From contig NZ_CP047095.1 in the NCBI RefSeq assembly GCF_009806575.1, positions 2,546,001 through 2,610,000 on the forward strand: 64,000 nt of DNA, read 5' to 3'. Below are positions 7,899 to 16,010 of the stretch, one piece after another (the stretch's first letter is position 1; each line of letters opens with the position of its first letter). The translations under genes and the position numbers were made by a program. Source of the DNA: Rossellomorea marisflavi (GTDB lineage Bacteria; Bacillota; Bacilli; Bacillales; Bacillaceae_B). Below the pieces are notes generated by a model that was not told the origin of the DNA, searched no databases, and was given only the letters and a program-made list of their open reading frames with translations.

Positions 7899-9137
7899 TT
7901 AAGGCCGACCGTCTTTCTGCCTCTTCATTTTCCCGAGGATCCTCTCAATCCGATGCTGTAGTTGGTCGGATTCCCTTCCCTGTTGAACCATCGGGGCAGC
8001 GCGCTCGGCGTATTCCTTCGCGCGATCCAGATTGTAGAACCGATGCTCATGGAGCTTCGACAGTTCGATGAAGGCGGCTTTTTGCAGCTTGGGAGCGGCC
8101 TCCTCATCGATCTTTTCCCAAAGCCTGGCCGCCTGTTCAAAGTCCTTCTCCTTTTTCAGTTCGAGGGCGAGAAGATGAAGGGCTTCGTCATTCCCCTTCG
8201 CCCCCTCATCTACGATCTTCTGAAAAAGGGCCTTCGCCCTCCCCTTGTTGCCTGTGTACTGTAGCCATCTGCCGACTTCGAAGGATTCGGGCTCACCGGG
8301 ATTCAGGAGAGTGAGGGAGAGATGGGCATACAAGGTGATGAGGGACAGGATGTCGAGCTCATTATGTTCGAGTACCTTGAAGATCCCCTCTGGGTCCCTC
8401 CGCTCCACATAATCGAAGTAGATCATCGGAGCCAAATAGCCAGGCACATCATCCTCACGATGAAAACCAAGAACATCCTTCTCGACGTTCACCAGCTTCA
8501 CGGACCCAAGTCTTTCCTTGAAGAGGCGCCGGGATCCATGGTACAGGTCAAAGTGCCCGAAGGCCGGTAGTTTCGGGACGTGCTCCCTGATCAGAGTATG
8601 ACGTGTTTTCACCTGAGGCCAGTCGAATGCTTTACCGTTATAGGTGACAAGGGTTGTGTAATCGACCTTTGATAGAAAACTGTGGTACAGGGGGATCTCA
8701 CTCCCCGGACGTGGAAGCACATGCTGGGTAACGATGACTTCCGATTCAGTGATGCGTGCATGGCCAAGGAGGAAAATCGTATTGCCTGCCCCTCCGCCCA
8801 ATCCGGTCGTTTCCGTATCAAAAAAGAACAGGTCTTGCGGGGAAAGGCCCCTGGCGGACAAGGGATGCTCCCCTTCAAAATCCTGCCAAGCCTTCACGGC
8901 TCTTACAGCATCCCTGAAGGAATAACTACCGTGTCTATGATCCAATGGATACCGCTTCTCCCTCACGATGCAATAGTCCTCATCCAGGACATATGGAAAA
9001 GCACCGATCGATCCCCACTGATCTGCATGGGGGAGGACATCATCCGGAAGCTCGTTCAGCGGGGCTTTCACACCCGCTGCAGTCTCTTCACGGATAATAT
9101 GCTTTTTCATCCGATTCAGCTTATTCTTGAGTGACAT
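7899..9137 (-). CDS. mrfB: MrfB (YprB), DEDD exonuclease of the mitomycin repair pair
   Basis: The 412-residue protein has an RNase H-like 3'-5' exonuclease domain beginning with FFFDTETTGLGGGAGNT (catalytic DTET at 107-110) and continuing with FDLYHGSRRLF and a late conserved D-rich motif (HNELDILSL). The C-terminal ~120 residues are helical repeats of TPR type (LFQKIVDEGAKGNDEALHLL, YNLDRAKEYAE). In B. subtilis MrfA and MrfB act together, outside UvrABC, on mitomycin C damage. AGGAGGTG precedes the ATG, and the gene starts 13 bases after mrfA ends, so the two are surely cotranscribed. Confidence 0.92.
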   Translation of the reverse strand: MSLKNKLNRMKKHIIREETAAGVKAPLNELPDDVLPHADQWGSIGAFPYVLDEDYCIVREKRYPLDHRHGSYSFRDAVRAVKAWQDFEGEHPLSARGLSPQDLFFFDTETTGLGGGAGNTIFLLGHARITESEVIVTQHVLPRPGSEIPLYHSFLSKVDYTTLVTYNGKAFDWPQVKTRHTLIREHVPKLPAFGHFDLYHGSRRLFKERLGSVKLVNVEKDVLGFHREDDVPGYLAPMIYFDYVERRDPEGIFKVLEHNELDILSLITLYAHLSLTLLNPGEPESFEVGRWLQYTGNKGRAKALFQKIVDEGAKGNDEALHLLALELKKEKDFEQAARLWEKIDEEAAPKLQKAAFIELSKLHEHRFYNLDRAKEYAERAAPMVQQGRESDQLQHRIERILGKMKRQKDGRP

Positions 9138-9150
9138 TCCCTTTCACCTC

Positions 9151-11415
9151 CTATGAGAGGAACAGCTCAAATAATTTCAAGGTATCCATCTTGGCCGTTT
9201 CCAACGAATGCTCGGTCCCTATACAGGATGGGCATCCCGTTTCACACGGGCACCTTTCCACCATGTTCTTCGTTTCTGTAAGCACTTCTTCGACCTGGTC
9301 AAATACCTTTTCACTCAGCCCCACCCCTCCAGGGTAGCGATCGTAAATAAAGATCGTCGGTCTTTCATTGTGAGCCGCCTTGATCTGGGGTACGACGAAG
9401 ATATCACTCGGATCGCACATCACATAAAGGGGCACGATTGCTTTCAGGCTCTCCGCCGCCCCGATCAATCCTTCTTCCAGCCGCTCCTGTGACAATCCTG
9501 TATCCTCTTTGAGGGAAATCCAGCTGGAACTTGTGTGAATCTCTTCTTCTGGGAGATGGATCGGTCCCGATCCGATATTTTCATGTGTATCGAATTTGAT
9601 TTTCTTGAAGATGGTGGCCATGGCGCGCACCATGACATCACCGAATGCCGCTTCCCATGAGCCTGCTTCTCTCTCCTTGTCCTGTTCTAGGACGCTCAGT
9701 TCAACGGCAAGATTTGCATCCGTATAGTAATCGACGTCCACTTCGCGAACGAATGCCTTCTTCTCATCCCAGTCCAGGAATTCCACTTGATACTGTATGC
9801 CCTGATGTAGATAGATTGCTTCATCATGTAGGAGGGTCATAGCCGAGAAACGATCCATCTCCCCGATCACTTTCACCGCCGCCACGTTCGTCTGGTCAAC
9901 GATGATGACATTCTCCTGTGAGGCAGAACGCAAGCTGATGTTATGGGCGGGAAAGGCATCGTTCATCCAATACCACTTGCTTCCGTTTTTGTGGACGACC
10001 CTCTCCTCTGCAAGGAATTCCATCATATCCTCGACCTCGAGCCCGCCGAATGTATCATCTTCCTTGAATGGAAGTTCAAAGGCTGCGCATTTGATGTGGT
10101 CCACGAGGATGATGAGGTTATCAGGGTTGATCCTGGCGGTCTCTGGCGTCTGTCCGAAGAAGTAATCCGGATGATCGACGATGAACTGATCCAGGGGACT
10201 AGAGCTCGCAACCATGATCACCAGGGACTCGCCGTGACGTCTTCCGGCACGCCCCGCCTGCTGCCATGCACTGGCGATCGTTCCAGGATATCCCGTCATG
10301 ATGCATACTTGCAGCTGTCCGATGTCCACACCGAGCTCAAGGGCATTGGTGCTGACGACCCCATAGATATCACCAGACCTCAAGCCTCTTTCAATTTCAC
10401 GTCTCTGAGTAGGGAGATAACCCCCGCGGTAGCCGCGTATCGACTTGGCACCGAGCTCACCTTTCACAAGCTCCTGAAGGTACGTGAGGATGATTTCCAC
10501 CCGCACACGGCTCCGCGCGAAGACGATCGTCTGGATCTTATTCTTCAGGAGCTCCCCTGCAAGCCTCCTGACCTCCAACGTCGCGCTTCTCCTTATATTC
10601 AGCGGCTTGTTTACGATGGGAGGATTATAGAAGACAAAATGCTTCCTTCCCGCAGGCGCCCCATTGTTATCCACAAGGGCCATTTCCTCTCCCGTCAGTC
10701 CTTCTGCAAGCTCCTTCGGATTCGCAATCGTGGCGGAGGTACAGATGAAGGTCGGGTTTGAACCATAGTACGCACAGATCCTTTTCAACCTGCGGATCAC
10801 ATTCGCCACATGGGAGCCGAATACCCCCCTGTAGATATGCAGTTCATCGATCACCACGTACTTCAGGTTCTCAAAGAGGGACACCCATTTCGTATGATGA
10901 GGGAGGATGGCAGAATGGAGCATATCTGGATTGGTGATGACGATATGCCCTGCTTTCCTGACCTTCTGCCTGATATTTGCCGCTGTGTCTCCGTCATAAG
11001 TATAACTATTGATGGCAGCACCCGTTTCTGAAATGATCTCGTTCAGCTCGCTCTTCTGGTCCTGGGCCAGTGCCTTCGTCGGAAAGATATACAGGGCCCG
11101 TGAATCGGGATTTTCCATGACTGACTGGAGGACGGGCAGATTGTAGCAGAGCGTCTTCCCGGATGCCGTAGGTGTCACCGCCGTGAAGCTCTCCCCTGCC
11201 TGGGCGTGGTCAAAAGCCGATCGCTGGTGGGTGTATAGGTTGCCGATCCCCCGGATTTCAAGTGCATGCTTGATGCGGGGATCGAGGCTCCCTGGAAATT
11301 CCACCGTGTCGGCTTGCTTTTCTTCTATTGTATGCCAATGGCCGATCTGTTCGCTGAATCGCTCATCGGTCTTTAATTGTTGAATGAGTTGTTGCAGATT
11401 GCTTTTTCCAAACAT
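9151..11415 (-). CDS. mrfA: MrfA (YprA), DEXH helicase of the mitomycin repair pair
   Basis: The 754-residue protein is an SF2 helicase with motif I TPTASGKT (81-88), motif II DELH (190-193) and a motif VI of the QQAGRAGRRHG type. The C-terminal DUF1998-like domain ends in a four-cysteine metal-binding cluster (CPCETGCPSC with a preceding Cys). MrfA is a 3'-5' DNA helicase needed with MrfB for mitomycin C resistance in B. subtilis. The ATG at 11415 is six bases after AGGTG; a GTG three codons upstream overlaps that site. mrfB follows at once. Confidence 0.93.
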   Translation of the reverse strand: MFGKSNLQQLIQQLKTDERFSEQIGHWHTIEEKQADTVEFPGSLDPRIKHALEIRGIGNLYTHQRSAFDHAQAGESFTAVTPTASGKTLCYNLPVLQSVMENPDSRALYIFPTKALAQDQKSELNEIISETGAAINSYTYDGDTAANIRQKVRKAGHIVITNPDMLHSAILPHHTKWVSLFENLKYVVIDELHIYRGVFGSHVANVIRRLKRICAYYGSNPTFICTSATIANPKELAEGLTGEEMALVDNNGAPAGRKHFVFYNPPIVNKPLNIRRSATLEVRRLAGELLKNKIQTIVFARSRVRVEIILTYLQELVKGELGAKSIRGYRGGYLPTQRREIERGLRSGDIYGVVSTNALELGVDIGQLQVCIMTGYPGTIASAWQQAGRAGRRHGESLVIMVASSSPLDQFIVDHPDYFFGQTPETARINPDNLIILVDHIKCAAFELPFKEDDTFGGLEVEDMMEFLAEERVVHKNGSKWYWMNDAFPAHNISLRSASQENVIIVDQTNVAAVKVIGEMDRFSAMTLLHDEAIYLHQGIQYQVEFLDWDEKKAFVREVDVDYYTDANLAVELSVLEQDKEREAGSWEAAFGDVMVRAMATIFKKIKFDTHENIGSGPIHLPEEEIHTSSSWISLKEDTGLSQERLEEGLIGAAESLKAIVPLYVMCDPSDIFVVPQIKAAHNERPTIFIYDRYPGGVGLSEKVFDQVEEVLTETKNMVERCPCETGCPSCIGTEHSLETAKMDTLKLFELFLS

Positions 11416-11518
11416 CTTGTTCACCTCATCCCCTATTTTAGCGAATCTATGTTCGAATACAAAGAAAAAAATATGGGGTATGAGTTTCCATCACCATGAC
11501 TATGCCCAAAGGTTCATT

Positions 11519-11547
11519 CACATCGTATGGGCATTCCTCATACACTG
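11519..11547 (+). promoter_or_regulatory. candidate mother-cell promoter (sigma-K or sigma-E) of the Hsp20 gene
   Basis: CATACACTG (11539-11547) fits the sigma-E -10 CATACANT exactly and the sigma-K -10 with one mismatch. An AC pair (11520-11521) is 17 bases before it, as sigma-K prefers. The gene starts 33 bases downstream. Confidence 0.45.
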
Positions 11548-11579
11548 GATGCAAAAGGCATGTCGAAAGGGGAATCACG

Positions 11580-12032
11580 ATGGATAAATCACCAAAACAT
11601 CCATTCGGCTTCGGGAATCTTATGAACTCCATGAATCAATTCTTCCATGAAAAGCCGATGAAAGGGATGTTGCAAAGCATTGATGATTTTTTCTCCTCCT
11701 CACAGAATCCCTGGGGTTCCTTCCCCGTGGCCCTGGAGGAGCGGACGGACTGCTACGTCATCACCGCCGAGGTCCCGGGAATCAAAAAGGAGCAGATCGA
11801 GCTCGATATCTTCCCTGATTATATGACCATCAACATCACCAGAATCGAAGAGTTCACAGAAGATAATCAACGGAATCGCACGTTCAGCTATCAGAAGTCC
11901 ACCTCGCGCAGCAGCAGGAGCATCGCGTTCCCGGGCACGATCGATGAGAGGGGGCAAAAAGCTTCCTTGGCAGACGGCATCCTCACCGTCATCCTGAAAA
12001 AAGACACAGGCAACAGACTTCGAATTGAATGA
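11580..12032 (+). CDS. Hsp20/alpha-crystallin family small heat-shock protein
   Basis: The 150-residue protein has an alpha-crystallin domain from about residue 55 (ERTDCYVITAEVPGIKKEQI, DIFPDYMTINI, RSIAFPGTIDE, KASLADGILTVILKK) and a short C-terminal tail with LRIE. The N-terminal arm contains PMKGMLQSIDDFF. Such proteins hold unfolding proteins in solution; several Bacillus members (CotM, CotP) are spore coat proteins. The place between mrfA and yppG and the sigma-K/E-like promoter suggest a spore role, which is inference. The ATG at 11580 follows AAAGGGG; an upstream in-frame ATG (11496) has no such site. B. subtilis carries ypqE and ypqA here instead. Confidence 0.88.
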   Translation: MDKSPKHPFGFGNLMNSMNQFFHEKPMKGMLQSIDDFFSSSQNPWGSFPVALEERTDCYVITAEVPGIKKEQIELDIFPDYMTINITRIEEFTEDNQRNRTFSYQKSTSRSSRSIAFPGTIDERGQKASLADGILTVILKKDTGNRLRIE

Positions 12033-12068
12033 AGCAAGATGCTGTGACAAACCTGTGTTAGTCATAGT

Positions 12069-12112
12069 AAAACCCGAATTCATTTGACTAGGCAAATGAA
12101 TTCGGGTTTTTA
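12069..12112 (+). terminator. strong terminator after the Hsp20 gene
   Basis: A perfect 16-bp stem (12071-12086 with 12093-12108, AACCCGAATTCATTTG) is followed by a T-run on the plus strand and preceded by A's, so it could act in both directions. Confidence 0.9.
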
Positions 12113-12259
12113 ATTTGTTTCATGACTTGCGATTTCATTGTTTCCAGCCGAGTGGAGACCCCGTGGGCATGGAGGAGGATCGAGGAAAGGGAAGTTTTGC
12201 AGGGAAATCATGAGCGGTATAAAAACCCTATACTGATCGTGTTAGTCATATGAAATACA

Positions 12260-12706
12260 CTACTTCAAAAATGCCCCGAATCCCTTCACAAGAGAAGATA
12301 CTTGGTTGATTGCCCCCATCATTTGACTGCCGGTGTTCATCATTTTATTGAGATCGAATTTGCCATCCTGTGATTTGAATGAATTCAGCATGCCACCCAT
12401 TCCCCCTGAAGAAGGCTTCGCCATGAATTTCGCCTTCGGATAAGGGTTGGCATACCCTTGTTGAGAAGCATACGCCTGATACGGATTATATTCCTTTGAC
12501 TGCAGTGGATTATCGAAATACGGATTTGAATAATAGCTCTGTGACGGCATTTGTGAATAAGGCATCATTTGGTGGACCTGTTCCTGCGGGGGAAGCTGTT
12601 GCTGAAAGGGATCCATCCCCAGATTCGGAAGGCCCCCGTATGGATTCTGCCCATACGCGGGGTGCATGAATGGATGAGCTTGCCTTTGGTGATGGTGTGG
12701 ATACAT
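12260..12706 (-). CDS. yppG: YppG-like spore coat protein
   Basis: The 148-residue protein starts MYPHHHQRQAHPFM and is rich in Gln, Pro, Tyr and His (PFQQQLPPQEQVHQMMPY, YYSNPYFDNP, YNPYQAYASQQGY). A conserved C-terminal domain (GGMLNSFKSQDGKFDLNKMM...QVSSLVKGFGAFLK) is the YppG signature. YppG was found as a B. subtilis coat protein. GGAGG lies six bases before the ATG at 12706; codons further upstream lack a site. A sigma-K-like promoter lies 34 bases upstream, consistent with late mother-cell expression. Confidence 0.88.
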   Translation of the reverse strand: MYPHHHQRQAHPFMHPAYGQNPYGGLPNLGMDPFQQQLPPQEQVHQMMPYSQMPSQSYYSNPYFDNPLQSKEYNPYQAYASQQGYANPYPKAKFMAKPSSGGMGGMLNSFKSQDGKFDLNKMMNTGSQMMGAINQVSSLVKGFGAFLK

Positions 12707-12739
12707 ATGAACCCTCCCGTTCGATTTCATCATTTAGTA

Positions 12740-12768
12740 CAGCATATGATGCGTCAGGCAAAATGGTG
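12740..12768 (-). promoter_or_regulatory. candidate sigma-K promoter of yppG
   Basis: On the minus strand CACC with its AC pair at 12766-12767 is 17 bases before CATATGCTG (12740-12748), matching CATANNNTA in all but the last base. Confidence 0.5.
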
Positions 12769-12932
12769 AAAACACCCAGGAAGGTCAGATTTTTCGACAA
12801 TCATTGTCGATAGTTACACTATTCTTACAACTCTTATCCGCCGTCTTCACATGATAGAATTGTGTCAGGAATCCCCTGTGGCACCGCTCGGGGAGTGAGC
12901 CTGTTGAAAAGACGGTAAAGGGAGGAAACACA

Positions 12933-13103
12933 ATGAGTTTAAATGAATTGATTCAATGCTACAAGACGAGTAAACACGACGATGCAGCCAATCACCTCGA
13001 CCTTCTGACCATGGCCAAAAAACTTTATATTTCCAATGAAATCACTTTTCAACATTATAAGGAGCTCATCAAAGACCTTGAGCCGACGACGGACCATCAA
13101 TAA
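12933..13103 (+). CDS. yppF: YppF, small conserved protein
   Basis: This 56-residue protein (MSLNELIQCYKTSKHDDAAN ... HLDLLTMAKKLYISNEITFQ) is a small helical protein of the YppF family, with no membrane segment. GGGAGG precedes the ATG by about eight bases and a strong terminator follows the stop, so it forms a one-gene unit. It is divergent from yppG and sits where yppF lies in B. subtilis. Function unknown. Confidence 0.85.
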   Translation: MSLNELIQCYKTSKHDDAANHLDLLTMAKKLYISNEITFQHYKELIKDLEPTTDHQ

Positions 13104-13122
13104 ATAGAAAGAATCTGCAATG

Positions 13123-13161
13123 AAAAAATCCGGGGCCCGATTGAAGGGGCCCCGGATTTTT
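13123..13161 (+). terminator. bidirectional terminator between yppF and yppE
   Basis: AAAATCCGGGGCCC pairs with GGGGCCCCGGATTTTT around a seven-base loop, with A's before and T's after. It separates the convergent genes yppF and yppE. Confidence 0.88.
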
Positions 13162-13184
13162 CATGACTCACGTGCAGCTTCCCT

Positions 13185-13541
13185 TCAATCCTTCCTCAGT
13201 TCATGGAGCTGTGTCCCCAGCACGTAGGAAACAGATTGATAATGACTGATGAAGCGATTATAGCTTGATTCCGGGAAGAAACAATGAACCGAAAGCATTT
13301 CGATATTATCGTAGGTGTTTGAAATTTGAGGAAGGTGAAGATGTTTTGGCCTGGACGTTGCTACCCATTCTTCGGATAAAGACCTCCACTGATCATTCAA
13401 GCTTTTGACCTTATCCGCGTAGGGTTTCACATCCTGGTAAAAGTCCCCCTTCTCCCCACTTTCCCTTCTTCGTTTGTATTCTTCTATCATGAAACCTGCT
13501 TCAGTGAGCAGGCTATCCGTCACACCGATCAACTTGTCCAT
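13185..13541 (-). CDS. yppE: YppE (DUF1798)
   Basis: The 118-residue protein matches the YppE/DUF1798 family, a helical-bundle protein seen only in Bacilli. It begins MDKLIGVTDSLLTEAGFMIE and contains GDFYQDVKPYADKVKSLNDQW and HYQSVSYVLGTQLHELRKD. The ATG at 13541 is preceded by GGGGGA at seven bases. The frame stays open upstream through yppD in another frame, but those codons are not family-like. Function unknown. Confidence 0.88.
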   Translation of the reverse strand: MDKLIGVTDSLLTEAGFMIEEYKRRRESGEKGDFYQDVKPYADKVKSLNDQWRSLSEEWVATSRPKHLHLPQISNTYDNIEMLSVHCFFPESSYNRFISHYQSVSYVLGTQLHELRKD

Positions 13542-13564
13542 CCGCGAATCCCCCAGGTTCAAAG

Positions 13565-13592
13565 TAAAAAGCAGCCAAAAACACGGCTGCTT
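13565..13592 (-). terminator. terminator after yppD
   Basis: GCAGCC (13571-13576) pairs with GGCTGC (13585-13590), extended by AA/TT; on the minus strand a U-run follows. Confidence 0.7.
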
Positions 13593-13635
13593 CATTACAG
13601 TCATTTTATGATGTCTTCCTGGATAATTCAAGCTT

Positions 13636-13845
13636 TTACACTGCGAATGAAGGGGACGGACGGCGAATGTCCCTGATCCCTTCACATCGATCCAGCTGAT
13701 TTTCAACCTTCTGCACCTCGATGTGGAAACTGTCGACTCTATCCTGCTTCTCGATTCGGATCCGGTCATACAAATTTTGTTCCAACTGATTAAGACTTTC
13801 CTCGATCTCGGCAAGCTTTAACATGATTTCCTGTTTCTGATGCAT
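13636..13845 (-). CDS. yppD: YppD, small coiled-coil protein
   Basis: The 69-residue protein begins MHQKQEIMLKLAEIEESLNQ and is predicted to be almost wholly coiled coil up to residue 50, with a basic tail (RDIRRPSPSFAV). GGGAGGACCCC precedes the ATG at 13845. Position between sspM and yppE equals that of yppD in B. subtilis. Function unknown; the family identity rests on position and general character. Confidence 0.78.
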   Translation of the reverse strand: MHQKQEIMLKLAEIEESLNQLEQNLYDRIRIEKQDRVDSFHIEVQKVENQLDRCEGIRDIRRPSPSFAV

Positions 13846-13973
13846 AATGGGGTCCTCCCAGCATTTTGATTTACTAAGAGTATTCTCCCTTTTGAAGGCA
13901 TCCCCTCCCCCTGTGACAAAACTAGAAGCGTTTCGGCAAAGATAGTGGACAACAGACAAGGCTTCGACATGAT

Positions 13974-14004
13974 TGAATAAAAGGAGCGTCCGCACTTCAT
14001 ACTA
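13974..14004 (+). promoter_or_regulatory. sigma-G promoter of sspM
   Basis: TGAATA (13974-13979), an 18-base spacer and CATACTA (13998-14004) match the forespore sigma-G consensus at every position. The sspM start codon is 18 bases further on. Confidence 0.85.
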
Positions 14005-14022
14005 GGGATGGAGGTGGAAAAC

Positions 14023-14121
14023 ATGAAAAAGCAAACGAAAGATCCCAAGCAGCAGGAAACCAAGCAAAATGCTGCTAAAGGGAATCCTAAACTAACCGGG
14101 CCGGACCGCCCTTCCACTTAA
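14023..14121 (+). CDS. sspM: small acid-soluble spore protein SspM
   Basis: This 32-residue protein (MKKQTKDPKQQETKQ... ending LTGPDRPST) is very basic and Gln/Lys-rich, and shares with B. subtilis SspM the GP[ND]RPST end and similar length. SspM is one of the minor acid-soluble proteins of the spore core. A consensus sigma-G promoter and a GGAGGTGG ribosome binding site precede it, and a terminator follows. It lies between yppD and yppC, convergent with yppC. Confidence 0.92.
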   Translation: MKKQTKDPKQQETKQNAAKGNPKLTGPDRPST

Positions 14122-14133
14122 TAGAAGAATGAT

Positions 14134-14168
14134 GAAGACCCGAAGGCTGAAGTGCCCCGGGTCTTTTT
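14134..14168 (+). terminator. bidirectional terminator between sspM and yppC
   Basis: AGACCCG pairs with CGGGTCT around a loop of about 14 bases, followed by a five-T run. Confidence 0.75.
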
Positions 14169-14181
14169 CTATTCGTTCCCG

Positions 14182-15183
14182 TCATTTGGAAAGCCTCAAG
14201 GAAAGGGCCTTCTTGATCCATTTGGCGAAGCTATTCATTCTCATCAGCTGCTTTTCCTTATGAATGAACCAGCTCTTGATCTCCACTTCTGAAGGGATAG
14301 GTACGGGATCAAACCAGTCTTCCCTCACCCGTCCTTCTATTGACCAGTCCTTCTTTCTTCTCATATGGTGGGTAACCTCACCGTAGACGCTGCGGAGATC
14401 TGGCGAGGAGGTACCGGTCGGCCCTTCTGCGTATTCCCTTCGTGATCCCTTTGGTTCGACCGCGACCGCCCATTTGAAAATATCGGAGAAATGGTCGCTG
14501 TGGAAAAGGATGCTGTACAGCTTCTTTCCCAGAAGGATCCTGTTGTCCAAGTCCCTGAACCCATGTACACTAGCCCCGTAGAGCCTCCCATCCAGGGTCG
14601 GGAAGATCACCGAACTGAAATGGAGACGATCTTCAACGAAAAAGAGCGGGGACGTAAAGACCTTGCGATACACGGGATCAAGGATCACAGGTCCTTGTAT
14701 CAAATTTTGCTCGTTGATGATCAGCGCCGTCACCAGACGGTCTAGATCCCGATGCTCCCAAAAATACTTCCACTCTGTCTTCATGAAGGAAGAAACGTGA
14801 AACTCATCGAGGAGATGAAACATTTCCACCCCCGCTACAACGGAATAATGGTAGATGAGGAGCTGGGGATAGGCATCTTCAAAGATCATCCAGTTGGCGC
14901 GTTCATAGGTCATGAACAGGTCCTCTCGTCGCCTTTTGGAAAGGATGTCTCCAAGGACCCCTCCTTCGAGATCGGTCATGTTCCAACCGGCATTCCTTGA
15001 TACGAGGGACGCAAGGAGTGACCATCTGACTTCACCGTGCCACTCAAAGAAGCCTTGATAGGCCATCGTCCTCGAGATATTATCCCTATTGTGGTCACGT
15101 ACCTGGGCGCGTATCATCTTGATCCAATAGCAGAGAGGTTTATCCTGTCCGATAGAGGGTATATTCGGATAGATTCTTTTCAT
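14182..15183 (-). CDS. yppC: YppC (DUF2515)
   Basis: The 333-residue protein belongs to the DUF2515 family (YppC) over its full length. It carries ISRTMAYQGFFEWHGEVRWS, LVSRNAGWNMTDLEGG, and FEDAYPQLLIYHYS, the blocks I associate with this family. No signal peptide or clear membrane segment is present. The C-terminus is basic (FAKWIKKALSLRLSK). It is transcribed divergently from recU, and its function is unknown. Confidence 0.85.
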   Translation of the reverse strand: MKRIYPNIPSIGQDKPLCYWIKMIRAQVRDHNRDNISRTMAYQGFFEWHGEVRWSLLASLVSRNAGWNMTDLEGGVLGDILSKRRREDLFMTYERANWMIFEDAYPQLLIYHYSVVAGVEMFHLLDEFHVSSFMKTEWKYFWEHRDLDRLVTALIINEQNLIQGPVILDPVYRKVFTSPLFFVEDRLHFSSVIFPTLDGRLYGASVHGFRDLDNRILLGKKLYSILFHSDHFSDIFKWAVAVEPKGSRREYAEGPTGTSSPDLRSVYGEVTHHMRRKKDWSIEGRVREDWFDPVPIPSEVEIKSWFIHKEKQLMRMNSFAKWIKKALSLRLSK

Positions 15184-15245
15184 CTGATCCTCCCCGAGTC
15201 CTTAATATATCTAGGGTGAGGACATTTGTAATGATTTATTCACAC

Positions 15246-15270
15246 AAAGTCGGGGACTTTCTGGTATGAT
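15246..15270 (+). promoter_or_regulatory. recU-ponA promoter with an adjoining palindrome
   Basis: TGGTATGAT (15262-15270) is an extended -10 element 28 bases before the recU ATG. Directly upstream, AAAGTC (15246-15251) and GACTTT (15255-15260) form an inverted repeat within the spacer, a position where a repressor could act. No good -35 was seen. Confidence 0.5.
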
Positions 15271-15297
15271 ATAGATTAGTCTGCGAGGTGTATTACC

Positions 15298-15906
15298 ATG
15301 AAATTCCATTATCCGAATGGAAAGAAATATGTGGAACCGGAACGACCCTCAAAAAAACCCGGGGCTAAACCGAAACAAGTAACGTATGGCAACAGGGGGA
15401 TGACACTCGAAGAAGATATTAATGAAACCAATCTGTATTACCTTGCGCAAGGAAAGGCTGTCATACATAAAAAGCCCACACCTGTGCAAATCGTTGATGT
15501 CCTCTATCCTTCAAGAAGCGCTGCAGTCATCAAGGAGGCCTATTTCAAGCAGCCCTCCACTACCGATTACAATGGCGTCTTCAGGGGCAGATACATCGAT
15601 TTTGAAGCAAAGGAAACCAAAAACAGCACGTCCTTCCCTCTCAAAAACTTCCATGAACATCAAATTACCCATATGGAAGAGGTTTATAAACATGACGGGA
15701 TCACGTTCGTCCTCCTTCGCTTCTCGGCGACGGAAGAAGTGTTCCTGCTTCCCTTCCCCTCTCTCCATGCCTATTGGAAAAGGATGCTGGACGGTGGACG
15801 AAAATCCATCACCAAGGAGGAAATCGAGAGCGATGGGACAAGGATACGCCTTGGGCTCCATCCAAGGGTCGACTACTTAAAAATAGTCCAAGAGTTATAT
15901 TTTTAG
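15298..15906 (+). CDS. recU: Holliday junction resolvase RecU
   Basis: The 202-residue protein is the Gram-positive Holliday junction resolvase, which cuts four-way junctions during recombination and chromosome segregation. Visible family blocks are [51 protein letters not shown] (the D and E..K of the nuclease core) and [14 protein letters not shown]. The ATG is preceded by GCGAGGTG. It is followed by ponA after about 100 bases, the recU-ponA pairing known from B. subtilis. Confidence 0.96.
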   Translation: MKFHYPNGKKYVEPERPSKKPGAKPKQVTYGNRGMTLEEDINETNLYYLAQGKAVIHKKPTPVQIVDVLYPSRSAAVIKEAYFKQPSTTDYNGVFRGRYIDFEAKETKNSTSFPLKNFHEHQITHMEEVYKHDGITFVLLRFSATEEVFLLPFPSLHAYWKRMLDGGRKSITKEEIESDGTRIRLGLHPRVDYLKIVQELYF

Positions 15907-16010
15907 CTCTATGAAAATGAGTTAATCTATATTTTGTCTTCTTCCATGTTGTATATTTCAAAACGTGGACAATACTAAATTAGACAGAAGATTGAAAGCG
16001 AGGAACCAAA

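Noticed and set aside
9943..10761. A 272-codon open frame antisense to mrfA.
   Set aside because: It lies wholly on the conserved helicase gene and has no start signals or domain-like features.
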